A DNA stretch of 64,000 bases, from NCBI GenBank assembly GCA_035459025.1, contig DATHYT010000029.1:72703-136702 (forward strand). Reading direction: 5' to 3'. This stretch comes from JAABQT01 sp035459025 (GTDB lineage Bacteria > Pseudomonadota > Gammaproteobacteria > Burkholderiales > SG8-39). Positions 1 to 10,715 of the stretch are shown piece after piece (position 1 is the first letter of the stretch; every line of letters starts with the position of its first letter). Both the position numbers and the translations under genes were made by a program. The notes under the pieces are model-generated. The model made no database searches. It was not told where the DNA came from and saw nothing but the letters and a program-made list of their open reading frames with translations.

Positions 1-1207
1 ATCGGTATTCCGCGTTGATCTTCACGTAATCGTAGGACAGGTCGCAGGTCCACACCGTGCACTCGGCCTTGCCGCGGTTCAGCACCGCGCGCACCAGGAA
101 CTCCGCCTTCTTCATCGCGGCCGCGCCCTGCTCCTCACGGTAGGCCGGATCGCGGCCGCCTTTGCTCGCGACGCGCACCTCGTCAATGTAAAGGTCCACT
201 TTCGCGGTGTCGAGCCCGGCGACGCCCGCGTTGCCGATCGCCGCAAGGATGCGCCCGAGGTTCGGGTCGCCCGCAAAGAACGCCGTCTTCACCAGCGGCG
301 AGTGCGCAATGGCGTACGCGACCTTGCGGCACTCGGCGGCGCTGCGGCCGCGCTCGACGCGCACGGTGACGAACTTGGTCGCCCCTTCGCCGTCGCGGAC
401 GATGGCTTGCGCCAGCCTTTGCGCAACGTCCGTGATGGCACTGGCCAGCGCCGTCACGTCTTTCTTCGATCTCGCCACCGGGCCTTTTCCGGTGGCGAGG
501 CAGATAAACGCGTCGTTCGTCGACGTGTCTCCATCCACCGTGATGGCATTGAACGACTGGTCGGCCGCCGTCTTCGCGATGCGCTGCAGCGCGATTTTCG
601 ACACCTTCGCATCCGTCGCCACGAACCCGAGCATGGTTGCCATGTCGGGGCGGATCATGCCCGAGCCCTTGGCGATGCCGGTCACCGTCGCCTCGCCGCC
701 GGCCAGCCGCGCCGTGCGCGAGAACGCTTTCGGCACCGTGTCGGTGGTCATGATCGCCTCGGCCGCCGCGGCCCAGTTCGCGGCGCGCAGGTCGCGCGCC
801 GCGGCCGGCAGGCCGGCCACGATCCGCTCGACCGGCAGCGGCTCCATGATTACGCCGGTGGAGAACGGCAGCACCTCCTGCGCGCCGCAGCCCAGCTCCG
901 CCGCGGCCGCCTTGCACACGGCGAGCGCCCGTGCGAGGCCGTCGCGTCCCGTGCCGGCATTGGCGTTGCCCGTGTTCACCACCAGTGCGCGAACCGGATG
1001 GCGCAGGTGCGCCTTGGCAAGGATCACCGGAGCGGCGCAGAAGCGGTTGCGGGTGAACACGCCCGCCACCGTCGTCCCCGCGGCGAAGCGCACCACCAGC
1101 AGGTCCTTGCGGTCGGGTTTGCGGATGCCGGCCCGCGCGATGCCCAGCTCGAGGCCGTCCACTGCATGCAGCCGCGCCGGATCAGGCGCCCGCAGATTCA
1201 CCGCCAT
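1..1207 (-). CDS. argJ: ArgJ, glutamate N-acetyltransferase / ornithine acetyltransferase (3' end cut by window edge)
   Basis: ArgJ transfers the acetyl group of N-acetylornithine to glutamate in the cyclic arginine pathway, in the cytosol. I translated 402 codons from the ATG at 1207. The C-terminus reads INAEYR and the window ends one base into the next codon, so probably only a residue or two and the stop are missing (family length about 405). The autocleavage site is visible: MATMLG with the nucleophilic Thr at residue 191, preceded by KGSGMIRPD. The conserved DGDTSTND stretch follows. The start lies 4 nt beyond the secA stop, so argJ is probably co-transcribed with secA. Family assignment is secure; whether it also accepts acetyl-CoA is not readable here. 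Confidence 0.96.
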   Translation of the reverse strand, partial: MAVNLRAPDPARLHAVDGLELGIARAGIRKPDRKDLLVVRFAAGTTVAGVFTRNRFCAAPVILAKAHLRHPVRALVVNTGNANAGTGRDGLARALAVCKAAAAELGCGAQEVLPFSTGVIMEPLPVERIVAGLPAAARDLRAANWAAAAEAIMTTDTVPKAFSRTARLAGGEATVTGIAKGSGMIRPDMATMLGFVATDAKVSKIALQRIAKTAADQSFNAITVDGDTSTNDAFICLATGKGPVARSKKDVTALASAITDVAQRLAQAIVRDGEGATKFVTVRVERGRSAAECRKVAYAIAHSPLVKTAFFAGDPNLGRILAAIGNAGVAGLDTAKVDLYIDEVRVASKGGRDPAYREEQGAAAMKKAEFLVRAVLNRGKAECTVWTCDLSYDYVKINAEYR

Positions 1208-1211
1208 GGGC

Positions 1212-3959
<2,748 letters not shown>

Positions 3960-3969
3960 TGCGAAGTCG

Positions 3970-4019
3970 CCGCCGCTGCGGCGGACGCGCGAAAAATACC
4001 CTTGAAACTCAAAATTTTA
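3970..4019 (-). promoter_or_regulatory. secA leader: -10 element and GC hairpin
   Basis: Reading the minus strand, TAAAAT at 4019-4014 fits a -10 hexamer in the 91-nt gap before secA. A perfect 6-bp stem (CCGCCG/CGGCGG, 3-nt loop, 3970-3984) lies between it and the ATG. No good -35 is visible, so the promoter is tentative. The hairpin could limit translation initiation, but this is inference. Confidence 0.4.
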
Positions 4020-4050
4020 GCACGGCGGGGCGGGCGCCCCGAGGGTCTGA

Positions 4051-5001
4051 CTAGCGGCCGGCGCGGGCGCTGTGCTGCGCGCCCTGCGAGGCCAGCACGA
4101 AGCGCGCCGGGTTCTGCGCCACGCCCTTGAAGCGCACTTCGAAGTGCAGGTGCGGGCCGGTGGAGCGGCCGGTGGTGCCGACGTCGGCGATGCGGCGGCC
4201 GCGCTGTACGACATCGCCTTCGCGCACGTGCAGCTTTGACGCGTGCGCATAGCGCGTCACGAGGTCGTTGCCGTGGTCGATGTCGACGACGTTGCCATAC
4301 TGCGGATGAAAGCCGGCGAAGATGACCACGCCGCCGGCAGCAGCGACGATGGACGAGCCCAAGTCGGCGAGGAAGTCGATCCCCTCGTGCATCGCCTGCA
4401 TGCCGGTGAAAGGATCGATGCGCATGCCAAAGCCGGACGCGTTGAACGGCGCGTTGACCGGCATCATGGTCGGAATCAGCTTCTTCTTCACCGCCTGCTC
4501 GAACAGCTGCGCTTCCAGCACGCCGAGCATGTCGGTCCGGTTTTCCATCTGGCGCGACACCACGTACAGCTTCTCGCCGAACTCGGCAAGCGACAGGTTC
4601 TGCGGCGGCAGCGCGGTCGGCTGCGCGCCGCCCAGGCCCGGGGCCTCGCTGAAGCGGAATTCCTGCGGCCGGATGCCGGCCAGCGACGACAGGCGGTCGC
4701 CGAGCGCGTCAAGGCGTGCGAGCTGCGCCTGCATCTCGCCGAGCTTCACGGCCATGGCGTTGAGGTTCTGCTGCACGAACTGGCGCGCGCGCTCGGCTTC
4801 GCCCTGCTGGGCGGAGAGCACGAGCTCCTGCACCAAGGGTACCTTGATGTCGGTGGCAAAGCGGAAGGTGACCCAGTACAGCGCCGTGGTCATCACCACC
4901 AGCAGCGCCAGGGCGGCGAACAGCGACGCGACCAAGTGCCGCGTCGACACGTTCAGCGTCCGCGCTTTGGCCAGACGACTCGGGATTACGATAATCTGCA
5001 C
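4051..5001 (-). CDS. M23-family (LytM/NlpD-type) murein peptidase, membrane anchored
   Basis: This is a predicted inner-membrane-anchored periplasmic peptidoglycan endopeptidase or amidase activator. One transmembrane segment near the N-terminus (LVASLFAALALLVVMTTALYW) is followed by a coiled, Gln/Glu-rich linker. The C-terminal M23 domain contains HEGID and HLHFEVR, supplying the HxxxD and HxH zinc ligands, so it appears catalytically competent. I chose the GTG at 5001 (316 aa, beginning MQIIVIPSR) because AGGGAG lies 6 nt upstream; a GTG at 5034 would add 11 residues. It is divergent from dciA and upstream of secA. The exact cleavage specificity is unknown. Confidence 0.85.
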   Translation of the reverse strand: MQIIVIPSRLAKARTLNVSTRHLVASLFAALALLVVMTTALYWVTFRFATDIKVPLVQELVLSAQQGEAERARQFVQQNLNAMAVKLGEMQAQLARLDALGDRLSSLAGIRPQEFRFSEAPGLGGAQPTALPPQNLSLAEFGEKLYVVSRQMENRTDMLGVLEAQLFEQAVKKKLIPTMMPVNAPFNASGFGMRIDPFTGMQAMHEGIDFLADLGSSIVAAAGGVVIFAGFHPQYGNVVDIDHGNDLVTRYAHASKLHVREGDVVQRGRRIADVGTTGRSTGPHLHFEVRFKGVAQNPARFVLASQGAQHSARAGR

Positions 5002-5028
5002 TCGGCGCTCCCTGTTTCCGAACTCCCC

Positions 5029-5535
5029 TTGCACCCAGCCAAAGCCGATCGCTACCTGATCACCGACGCGGGCATGGAACGCGTCGTCGCCAAGGCGCGC
5101 GAACTGCGCGCGCTCACCCGCGCTTGCCTCGATTTCCTACCGCCCGGACTGGGGAGCCAAGTAAGCGCCGCCAATCTGCGCGACGGCGAGCTTTCGCTGG
5201 TTGCCGCCAATCCGGCAGCCGCCGCGAAGCTCAAACTGGTCGCCGAGAGCTTGCGTAAGTTCTTGTTACTACAGGGAACGAAGGTTAGTTCAGTTTCGGT
5301 AAGGGTGCAACCAACTCGGTCACACCGGGAGGCTCATCCGCCGGCACCCCGGGTCGCCCTTTCGGAGGGCGGAAAAGCTGAATTATCAGAGCTTTACAGC
5401 CGCCTGAGTCCGGATTCCCCGCTCCACCGTGCCCTCGGCGTGTTGCTAAAACGCCAAAACGTCAAAACTCGCCCGCAAGGCGCTCCGCAAAGATCAGCAC
5501 GAGGACGAAAGCAGCGAGGAACACCGCGTACTTGA
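5029..5535 (+). CDS. dciA: DUF721/DciA-family protein (putative replicative helicase loader)
   Basis: The family includes DciA, which loads DnaB helicase in bacteria lacking DnaC/DnaI. The body matches the family pattern: RYLITDAGMERVVAKARELR, then LRDGELSLVAANPAAAAKLKLVAESLRKFL, with a basic tail ending RSARGRKQRGTPRT. The start is uncertain: the TTG at 5029 (168 aa) keeps the usual few residues before the RYL motif, while the ATG at 5074 would cut into the domain. It is the only plus-strand gene among the lpxC-secA block, and its last 74 nt overlap the 3' end of the small membrane protein gene on the other strand. Position between lpxC and secA is typical for betaproteobacteria. Confidence 0.7.
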   Translation: MHPAKADRYLITDAGMERVVAKARELRALTRACLDFLPPGLGSQVSAANLRDGELSLVAANPAAAAKLKLVAESLRKFLLLQGTKVSSVSVRVQPTRSHREAHPPAPRVALSEGGKAELSELYSRLSPDSPLHRALGVLLKRQNVKTRPQGAPQRSARGRKQRGTPRT

Positions 5536-5647
5536 AGATGAGCCACGCGTAGCGCAGGTACCGGCGCTCGCCGGTCGCGAGGTACATCAGCACGCAGCCG
5601 CCAAGTCCGGCCGCCACCAGCAGCCCGAGGACGCGCGCCAGCAGCAC
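5462..5647 (-). CDS. Small two-helix membrane protein downstream of lpxC
   Basis: A 61-aa hypothetical protein starting with GTG directly after the lpxC TAG stop, so it is translationally linked to lpxC. It is almost entirely hydrophobic, with two likely transmembrane helices (about residues 2-23 and 36-54) separated by a basic GERRYLRYA loop. No function can be inferred. Its 3' end overlaps dciA antisense by 74 nt. It could be spurious, but length, hydrophobic pattern and position just behind lpxC argue for a real gene. Confidence 0.6.
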   Translation of the reverse strand: MLLARVLGLLVAAGLGGCVLMYLATGERRYLRYAWLIFKYAVFLAAFVLVLIFAERLAGEF

Positions 5648-6562
5648 CTAGACCGGCAACCAAGCTAGGCCGGCCACGCCGGCCGGCGCCTGCTCGGCAT
5701 GCTCGAAGCTCGCCATCTCCCAGGCGCCGGTGTCGTCGACCAGCGCGCGCAGCAGCCGGTTGTTCAGCGCATGCCCGGACTTATGCGCCGAGAAGGCGCC
5801 GAGCAACGGCCGCCCGAGGAGGTACAGGTCGCCGAGCGCATCGAGCACCTTGTGGCGGATGAACTCGTCGGCAAAGCGCAGGCCCTCGGCATTGAGCACC
5901 CGGTATTCGTCCAGCACCAGCGCGTTGTCCAGGCCGCCGCCGAGCGCGAGGCCATCCTCGCGCAGGCGCTCGACGTCGTGCATGAAGCCGAAGGTACGCG
6001 CGCGCGCGATTTCCTTGAGGTACGAGGTCTCGGCGAAGTCGACGCTCACCGACTGGCTGGTCTTGTCGATCACCGGATGGTTGAAAACAATGGAGAACGC
6101 GAGCCGCAGTCCCTCGTAGGGATCGAGGCGCGCCCATTTGTCGCCCTCGCGCACCTCGATGGCCCGCGTCACGCGCAGGAAGCGCTTGGGGGCCATCTGC
6201 TCGGCGAGGCCCGCCTGTTGCAGCAGGAGCGCGAACGGCGCTGCGCTGCCGTCCATGATCGGCACTTCCGGACCATCCAGGTCCACGTAAGCGTTGTCCA
6301 CGCCCAGGCCGGCGAGCGCCGACATCAGGTGCTCGACGGTGTACACCTTCACCTCCTGGTGCACGAGGCACGACGACAGCCGCGTTTCGCCCACGCGATC
6401 GGCGCGCGCCGGGATGTCCACGGGCGAAGCAAGATCGATGCGGCGAAAGACAATGCCGGTGTCGGGCTGCGCCGGCCGCAGCGTCATGTTGACCTTCTGT
6501 CCGGTGTGCAGGCCGACGCCCTTGGCGCGAATCAGGGACTTCAGGGTGCGTTGCTTGAGCAT
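5648..6562 (-). CDS. lpxC: LpxC, UDP-3-O-acyl-N-acetylglucosamine deacetylase
   Basis: LpxC carries out the committed step of lipid A synthesis, a zinc-dependent deacetylation in the cytosol. The 304-aa length matches the family. Zinc ligands are visible: His78 in VEHLMSALAG, His237 and Asp241 in HKVLDALGD. The catalytic His264 lies in HKSGHALNN. The conserved PEVPIMDGSAAPF stretch is present. It follows ftsZ on the same strand after a 102-nt gap that contains a -10-like element and a strong inverted repeat, so it may be both read through from ftsZ and expressed on its own. The ATG at 6562 has AAGTTAGG upstream. Confidence 0.98.
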   Translation of the reverse strand: MLKQRTLKSLIRAKGVGLHTGQKVNMTLRPAQPDTGIVFRRIDLASPVDIPARADRVGETRLSSCLVHQEVKVYTVEHLMSALAGLGVDNAYVDLDGPEVPIMDGSAAPFALLLQQAGLAEQMAPKRFLRVTRAIEVREGDKWARLDPYEGLRLAFSIVFNHPVIDKTSQSVSVDFAETSYLKEIARARTFGFMHDVERLREDGLALGGGLDNALVLDEYRVLNAEGLRFADEFIRHKVLDALGDLYLLGRPLLGAFSAHKSGHALNNRLLRALVDDTGAWEMASFEHAEQAPAGVAGLAWLPV

Positions 6563-6587
6563 GCCTAACTTCTTGAGCGAACTTGGG

Positions 6588-6593
6588 ATTCTA
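6588..6593 (-). promoter_or_regulatory. Possible -10 element for lpxC
   Basis: The minus strand reads TAGAAT at 6593-6588, 25 nt before the lpxC ATG. No convincing -35 is seen. It would allow lpxC to be transcribed independently of ftsZ. Confidence 0.4.
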
Positions 6594-6605
6594 GCAGACG
6601 AGCAC

Positions 6606-6648
6606 GGCGGAGCGCCTCCGGCTAGGAGGAGAAAAGAGGCGCCCCGCC
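6606..6648 (-). terminator. Inverted repeat between ftsZ and lpxC
   Basis: Arms 6606-6618 and 6636-6648 (GGCGGAGCGCCTC / GAGGCGCCCCGCC on the plus strand) pair over 13 positions with one mismatch and a 17-nt loop. No T-run follows on the minus strand, so this is more likely an attenuating or mRNA-stabilising stem at the end of the dcw transcript than a classical terminator. Confidence 0.5.
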
Positions 6649-6664
6649 CGAGCCCGCGCGGATC

Positions 6665-7831
6665 CTAGTCCGCCTGCTTGCGCAGAAAGGCCGGAATGTC
6701 GTACTTGTCGACCCCGCTTTGCTGCAGCGCCTCGACCGTCGAGGCCCGGTTGCGCCGGATCACCGCGGGCACCGAGTCGAGTTGCTGGTAGTCGACGGCG
6801 CCCTGGCCGGTCATCGGCTGGTCGTCGGTGCCGGTCTTCTGCGATACCACGAGCTGGGGCTTGCCTTGGCGCGCCATCAGCGGTGCGCCCAGCCCGGTCG
6901 CCACGACCGTCACGCGCAGGTTGTCGGTAAGGCCGTCGTCGTACACGCCGCCGTAGATGATGGTGGCATCCTCCGCCGCGAATGCGCGGATGGTGTTCAT
7001 CACCTCCTTGGTTTCGCGCAGCTTGAGGCTCGTGCGCGAGGCGCTGATGTTGACCAGCACGCCGCGCGCCCCGGCGAGGTTCACGCCTTCGAGCAGCGGG
7101 CAGGCGACCGCCTGCTCGGCGGCGATGCGCGCGCGGTCCACGCCGGCAGCGACGGCCGAGCCCATCATCGCCATGCCCTGCTCGGACATGACGGTGCGCA
7201 CGTCCTGGAAGTCGACATTCACCAGTCCCGGCTGATTGATGATCTCGGCGATACCTGCGACCGCGTCGTTCAGCACGTTGTCGGCGGCGCGGAACGCTTC
7301 CTCCTGCGTCACGTCCTCGCCCAGCACCTCCTCGAGCTTGTCGTTGAGGATCACGATGAGCGAATCCACGTGCGGCGCAAGCTCCGCGAGTCCCTGCTCG
7401 GCGATCTTCGTGCGCTTCGAGCCCTCGAACGAGAACGGCTTGGTCACCACCGCCACGGTGAGGATGCCGAGCGAACGCGCCACCTCCGCGATCACCGGGC
7501 CGGCGCCGGTGCCGGTGCCCCCGCCCATGCCGGCGGTGATGAACACCATGTGCGCGCCCGAGACCGCCTCCTCGATGCGGTCGCGCTCGGCCATCGCCAC
7601 CGCGCGCGCCTGCTCGGGCTTGGCGCCCGCCCCGAGCCCGCTGGAGCCGAGCTGGATCTGGTTGCGCGAGCGGTTGCGCGAAAGCACCTGCGCGTCGGTG
7701 TTGACGGCGATGAACTCCACGCCTTCGACGCCCTGCTCGATCATGTGATTGACGGCGTTGCCGCCGGCGCCACCGACCCCGATCACCTTGATGACCGGCC
7801 CTGCCGCTTGACTGTCCACGATCTCAAACAT
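6665..7831 (-). CDS. ftsZ: FtsZ, tubulin-like cell division GTPase
   Basis: FtsZ polymerises into the Z ring at midcell. The 388-aa protein has the tubulin signature GGGTGTG at residues 103-109, the N-terminal GVGGAGGNAVNHM nucleotide loop and the T7-loop region NVDFQDVRTVM. A linker leads to the conserved C-terminal peptide YDIPAFLRKQ, which binds FtsA and ZipA. The start has an excellent Shine-Dalgarno (AAGGAGG, 8 nt before the ATG), the strongest in the cluster, in line with the high FtsZ level cells need. It is last in the dcw block, 30 nt after ftsA. Confidence 0.99.
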   Translation of the reverse strand: MFEIVDSQAAGPVIKVIGVGGAGGNAVNHMIEQGVEGVEFIAVNTDAQVLSRNRSRNQIQLGSSGLGAGAKPEQARAVAMAERDRIEEAVSGAHMVFITAGMGGGTGTGAGPVIAEVARSLGILTVAVVTKPFSFEGSKRTKIAEQGLAELAPHVDSLIVILNDKLEEVLGEDVTQEEAFRAADNVLNDAVAGIAEIINQPGLVNVDFQDVRTVMSEQGMAMMGSAVAAGVDRARIAAEQAVACPLLEGVNLAGARGVLVNISASRTSLKLRETKEVMNTIRAFAAEDATIIYGGVYDDGLTDNLRVTVVATGLGAPLMARQGKPQLVVSQKTGTDDQPMTGQGAVDYQQLDSVPAVIRRNRASTVEALQQSGVDKYDIPAFLRKQAD

Positions 7832-7861
7832 GCGTTTTCCTCCTTGCCAGTTGAACCAACG

Positions 7862-9091
7862 TCAGAAATTCCTCTGAAACCACTCGCGCATGCGCGAAAG
7901 CACGGCACGCATCGATCCGTCGTGGCGCGACAGCTGTCCCTGCCGCACCTGCTGCACGCCCTCCATCAGCAGTCCCACCGCCGTGGCGTAGCGCGGGCTG
8001 CGCACCACGTCGGCGAGCCCGCCCGCGTAGCGCGGCACGCCCACGCGCACCGGCATGTGGAAGATCTCCTCGCCCAGCTCGACCATGCCGCGCATGACGG
8101 AGCTGCCGCCGGTCAGCACCACGCCGGAGGAGAGCAGCTCCTCGAAACCGGATTCGCGCAGCACCTGCTGCACCAGCGAAAACAGCTCCTCGACGCGCGG
8201 CTCGATCACCTCGGCGAGCGTCTGGCGCGACATGACGCGGGGGCCCCGGTCGCCGATGCCGGGCACTTCGATCATCTCGTTCGGGTCGGCGAGCTGCCGC
8301 AGGGCCACGCCGTGGCGCACCTTGATCACCTCGGCCTCCGCGGTCGGCGTGCGCAGCGCCATGGCGATGTCGTTGGTGATCTGGTCGCCGGCGATCGGGA
8401 TCACCGCCGTGTGGCGGATGGCGCCGTGCGTGAATACGGCGATGTCGCTGGTGCCGCCGCCGACGTCCACCAGGCACACGCCGAGGTCGGTCTCGTCCTC
8501 CGAGAGCACCGCCCGCGACGAGGCGAGCGGCTGCAGGATGAGGTCGTTCACTTCAAGTCCGCAGCGGCGCACGCACTTGACGATGTTCTGCGCCGCCGAC
8601 ACCGCGCCGGTGACGATGTGCACCTTCACTTCCAGCCGCACGCCGGACATGCCGATCGGCTCACGCACGTCCTCCTGGCCGTCGATGATGAATTCCTGGC
8701 GCAGCACGTGCAGGATCTGCTGGTCGGTGGGAATGTTCACCGCCTTGGCCGTCTCGATCGCGCGCTCGACGTCGAGCGCACCCACCTCGCGGTCCTTGAT
8801 CGCCACCATGCCGGTGGAGTTGAAGCTCTTGATATGGCTGCCGGCGATGCCGGTGAAGGCCGAGGCGATCTTGCAGTCGGCCATCAGCTCGGCCTCCTCC
8901 AGCGCGCGCTGCACCGCGTTCACCGTGGCCTCGATGTTCACCACCACGCCCTTCTTCATGCCCTTGGACTCGTGCCCGCCCATGCCGAGGATCTCGAGCG
9001 AGCCGTCGGCGCGCAGCTCTGCCACCAGCGCGGCCACCTTGGACGTGCCGATATCGAGCGCCACGACGAGGTTTTTGGTTTCCTTGGCCAT
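7862..9091 (-). CDS. ftsA: FtsA, actin-like division protein
   Basis: FtsA is the actin-fold ATPase that tethers FtsZ to the membrane and recruits later division proteins. The 409-aa product has phosphate-1 ALDIGTSKVAALVAE near the N-terminus, phosphate-2 VDVGGGTSDIAV, and the adenosine motif LTGGSSVMRGM. The C-terminus ends in a short basic/aromatic amphipathic stretch (MREWFQRNF) expected to bind membrane. The ATG at 9091 lies 3 nt after the ftsQ stop. Confidence 0.98.
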   Translation of the reverse strand: MAKETKNLVVALDIGTSKVAALVAELRADGSLEILGMGGHESKGMKKGVVVNIEATVNAVQRALEEAELMADCKIASAFTGIAGSHIKSFNSTGMVAIKDREVGALDVERAIETAKAVNIPTDQQILHVLRQEFIIDGQEDVREPIGMSGVRLEVKVHIVTGAVSAAQNIVKCVRRCGLEVNDLILQPLASSRAVLSEDETDLGVCLVDVGGGTSDIAVFTHGAIRHTAVIPIAGDQITNDIAMALRTPTAEAEVIKVRHGVALRQLADPNEMIEVPGIGDRGPRVMSRQTLAEVIEPRVEELFSLVQQVLRESGFEELLSSGVVLTGGSSVMRGMVELGEEIFHMPVRVGVPRYAGGLADVVRSPRYATAVGLLMEGVQQVRQGQLSRHDGSMRAVLSRMREWFQRNF

Positions 9092-9094
9092 GGC

Positions 9095-9814
9095 CTATCC
9101 GCCCTTCGCCTCGGCCACGCGCAGCGCGAAACCGTTGGGGTAGCGCAGGTCGACGTGCTCGTGCTTCATCGGCATGCGCGCGAGGGTTTGCGGCCAGGCC
9201 GCCACCAGGCGCGCCAGGCGCGCCTCGACCGGGTCCTGCGGCGCGTCGCGGCCGAGTTCGATGGCGAGGCCGTCGTCCAGGCGCAGGCGCCAGGCGTAGC
9301 GGGGCGAGAGCGCCACGCGTTCCGGCACGCGCTCGAGCGGCGCCAGAATCTCGGTGAAGCGGCGGTAGCGGCGCGTCACGTCGGCTTCGCTGCCCGCTGG
9401 CCCCGCGAACTGCGGCAGGATCGCGTCGCTGGCCCCGGCGAAGCGCTCGCCCTGCAGGTTGACCAAGCCGCCCGCGGCCCAGCGCGCCAGCGCGACGTGC
9501 TCCTCCAGCCTCGCCTCGAGCCGATCGGGCCACACGCGGCGCACTTCGACGCGACGCACCCAGGGCAGGGCCTCGAGCGCGGCGCGCACCTGCGCCAGGT
9601 CCACGGCGAAGAAGTTGCCATTGACGCGGCCGTGCGCCGCCCGCTCGATGTCGGCGTGCGAGGTATGCGCGAGGCTGCCGCGCACCGTCAGCTCGCGCAG
9701 CGGAAACAGTTCGGAGCGCAGCAGCAGCTGCATCGCTGCCACCGCGAACACCATGAGCGCGAGCGCGGTGAGCGCGCCGGCGGCGGCGTTGAGCAGGCGC
9801 GGGTTATCCCACAT
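9095..9814 (-). CDS. ftsQ: FtsQ, divisome membrane protein with POTRA domain
   Basis: FtsQ is a bitopic membrane protein bridging early and late divisome parts through FtsB/FtsL. The 239-aa protein has a short cytoplasmic tail, one transmembrane helix (about residues 10-32) and then a periplasmic POTRA domain beginning FPLRELTVRG, followed by the FtsQ beta domain with WPDRLEARLEEHVALARW. Its ATG overlaps the end of ddl by 11 nt, and the stop lies 3 nt before the ftsA start. Confidence 0.96.
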   Translation of the reverse strand: MWDNPRLLNAAAGALTALALMVFAVAAMQLLLRSELFPLRELTVRGSLAHTSHADIERAAHGRVNGNFFAVDLAQVRAALEALPWVRRVEVRRVWPDRLEARLEEHVALARWAAGGLVNLQGERFAGASDAILPQFAGPAGSEADVTRRYRRFTEILAPLERVPERVALSPRYAWRLRLDDGLAIELGRDAPQDPVEARLARLVAAWPQTLARMPMKHEHVDLRYPNGFALRVAEAKGG

Positions 9815-10715
9815 GCGCGCCCTCCAGGATCTTCAGGCACAGGTCCTCGTAGGACATGCCCACGGCACGCGCCGCGATCGGCACCAGGCTGTGCCCGGTC
9901 ATGCCGGGCGAAGTGTTCACTTCCAGCAGCCACGGTTCGCCCGCCTCGTCGAGCATCAGGTCGACGCGCCCCCAGCCGCTGCAGCCGAGCAGGCGGAAAG
10001 CCTCGAGCGACAGCGCCTTCAGCTTTGCCTCTTGCTCCGGCGCCAGCCCGCAGGGGCACAGGTACTTCGTGTCGTCGCTGAAATACTTGTGCTGGTAGTC
10101 GTAGTTGCCCTGAGGCGCTTCGATGCGGATCAGGGGCAGCACCGTCTCGCCCAGGATGCCGGCGGTGTATTCGGGGCCGTCGACGAAGCACTCCGCCAGC
10201 GCGACGTCGCGGTATTTCTTGGCGGCAAGCTCGTACGCTGCGGGCAGTTGCGCCACGGCGGTGACTTTCGTCAGCCCGAGCGTCGAGCCCTCGTTGGCCG
10301 GCTTGACGATCAGCGGCAGGCCGAGGTCCGCCGCGACGGCGTCCCAGTCGTCGTTCGCCTGCAGGATGCGGTAGCGCGGCGTCGGCAGGCCGCCGGCAAG
10401 CCAGATCATCTTGGCGCGCCACTTGTCCAGGGCGACGGCGGAGCCGAGCACGCCGCTTCCCGTGTACGGAATGCCCATCACCTCGAGCGCGCCCTGCACC
10501 GTGCCGTCCTCGCCGCCGCGGCCGTGCAGCGCGATGAAGCAGCGCGCGAAGCCCTCGCGCTTCAGCTCCCCGAGGTCGCGCTCCGCAGGGTCGAAGCCAT
10601 GCGCGTCCACCGACTTCGCGCGCAGCGCCTCGAGCACTCCCGTGCCGCTCATCAGCGACACCTCGCGCTCGGCGGACCTTCCGCCCATCAGCACCGCGAC
10701 CCTGCCGGGGCTCAT
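9804..10715 (-). CDS. ddl: Ddl, D-alanine--D-alanine ligase
   Basis: Makes D-Ala-D-Ala for the peptidoglycan stem peptide; ATP-grasp enzyme of the cytosol. I take the ATG at 10715 (303 aa, MSPGRVAVLMGGRSAEREVS) because it overlaps the murB stop as ATGA and matches the family N-terminus; the open frame extends further upstream but that part is murB in another frame. Visible: GGRSAEREVSL substrate motif, HGRGGEDGTVQG, and the C-terminal EVNTSPGMTGHSLVP with Mg and substrate ligands. This is the DdlB type that usually sits in dcw clusters. Confidence 0.97.
   Translation of the reverse strand: MSPGRVAVLMGGRSAEREVSLMSGTGVLEALRAKSVDAHGFDPAERDLGELKREGFARCFIALHGRGGEDGTVQGALEVMGIPYTGSGVLGSAVALDKWRAKMIWLAGGLPTPRYRILQANDDWDAVAADLGLPLIVKPANEGSTLGLTKVTAVAQLPAAYELAAKKYRDVALAECFVDGPEYTAGILGETVLPLIRIEAPQGNYDYQHKYFSDDTKYLCPCGLAPEQEAKLKALSLEAFRLLGCSGWGRVDLMLDEAGEPWLLEVNTSPGMTGHSLVPIAARAVGMSYEDLCLKILEGAHVG

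Noticed and set aside
6719..10081. 1,120-codon plus-strand frame opposite ftsZ/ftsA/ftsQ
   Set aside because: Antisense shadow with His/Arg/Asp-biased composition, no start signal and no recognisable fold.
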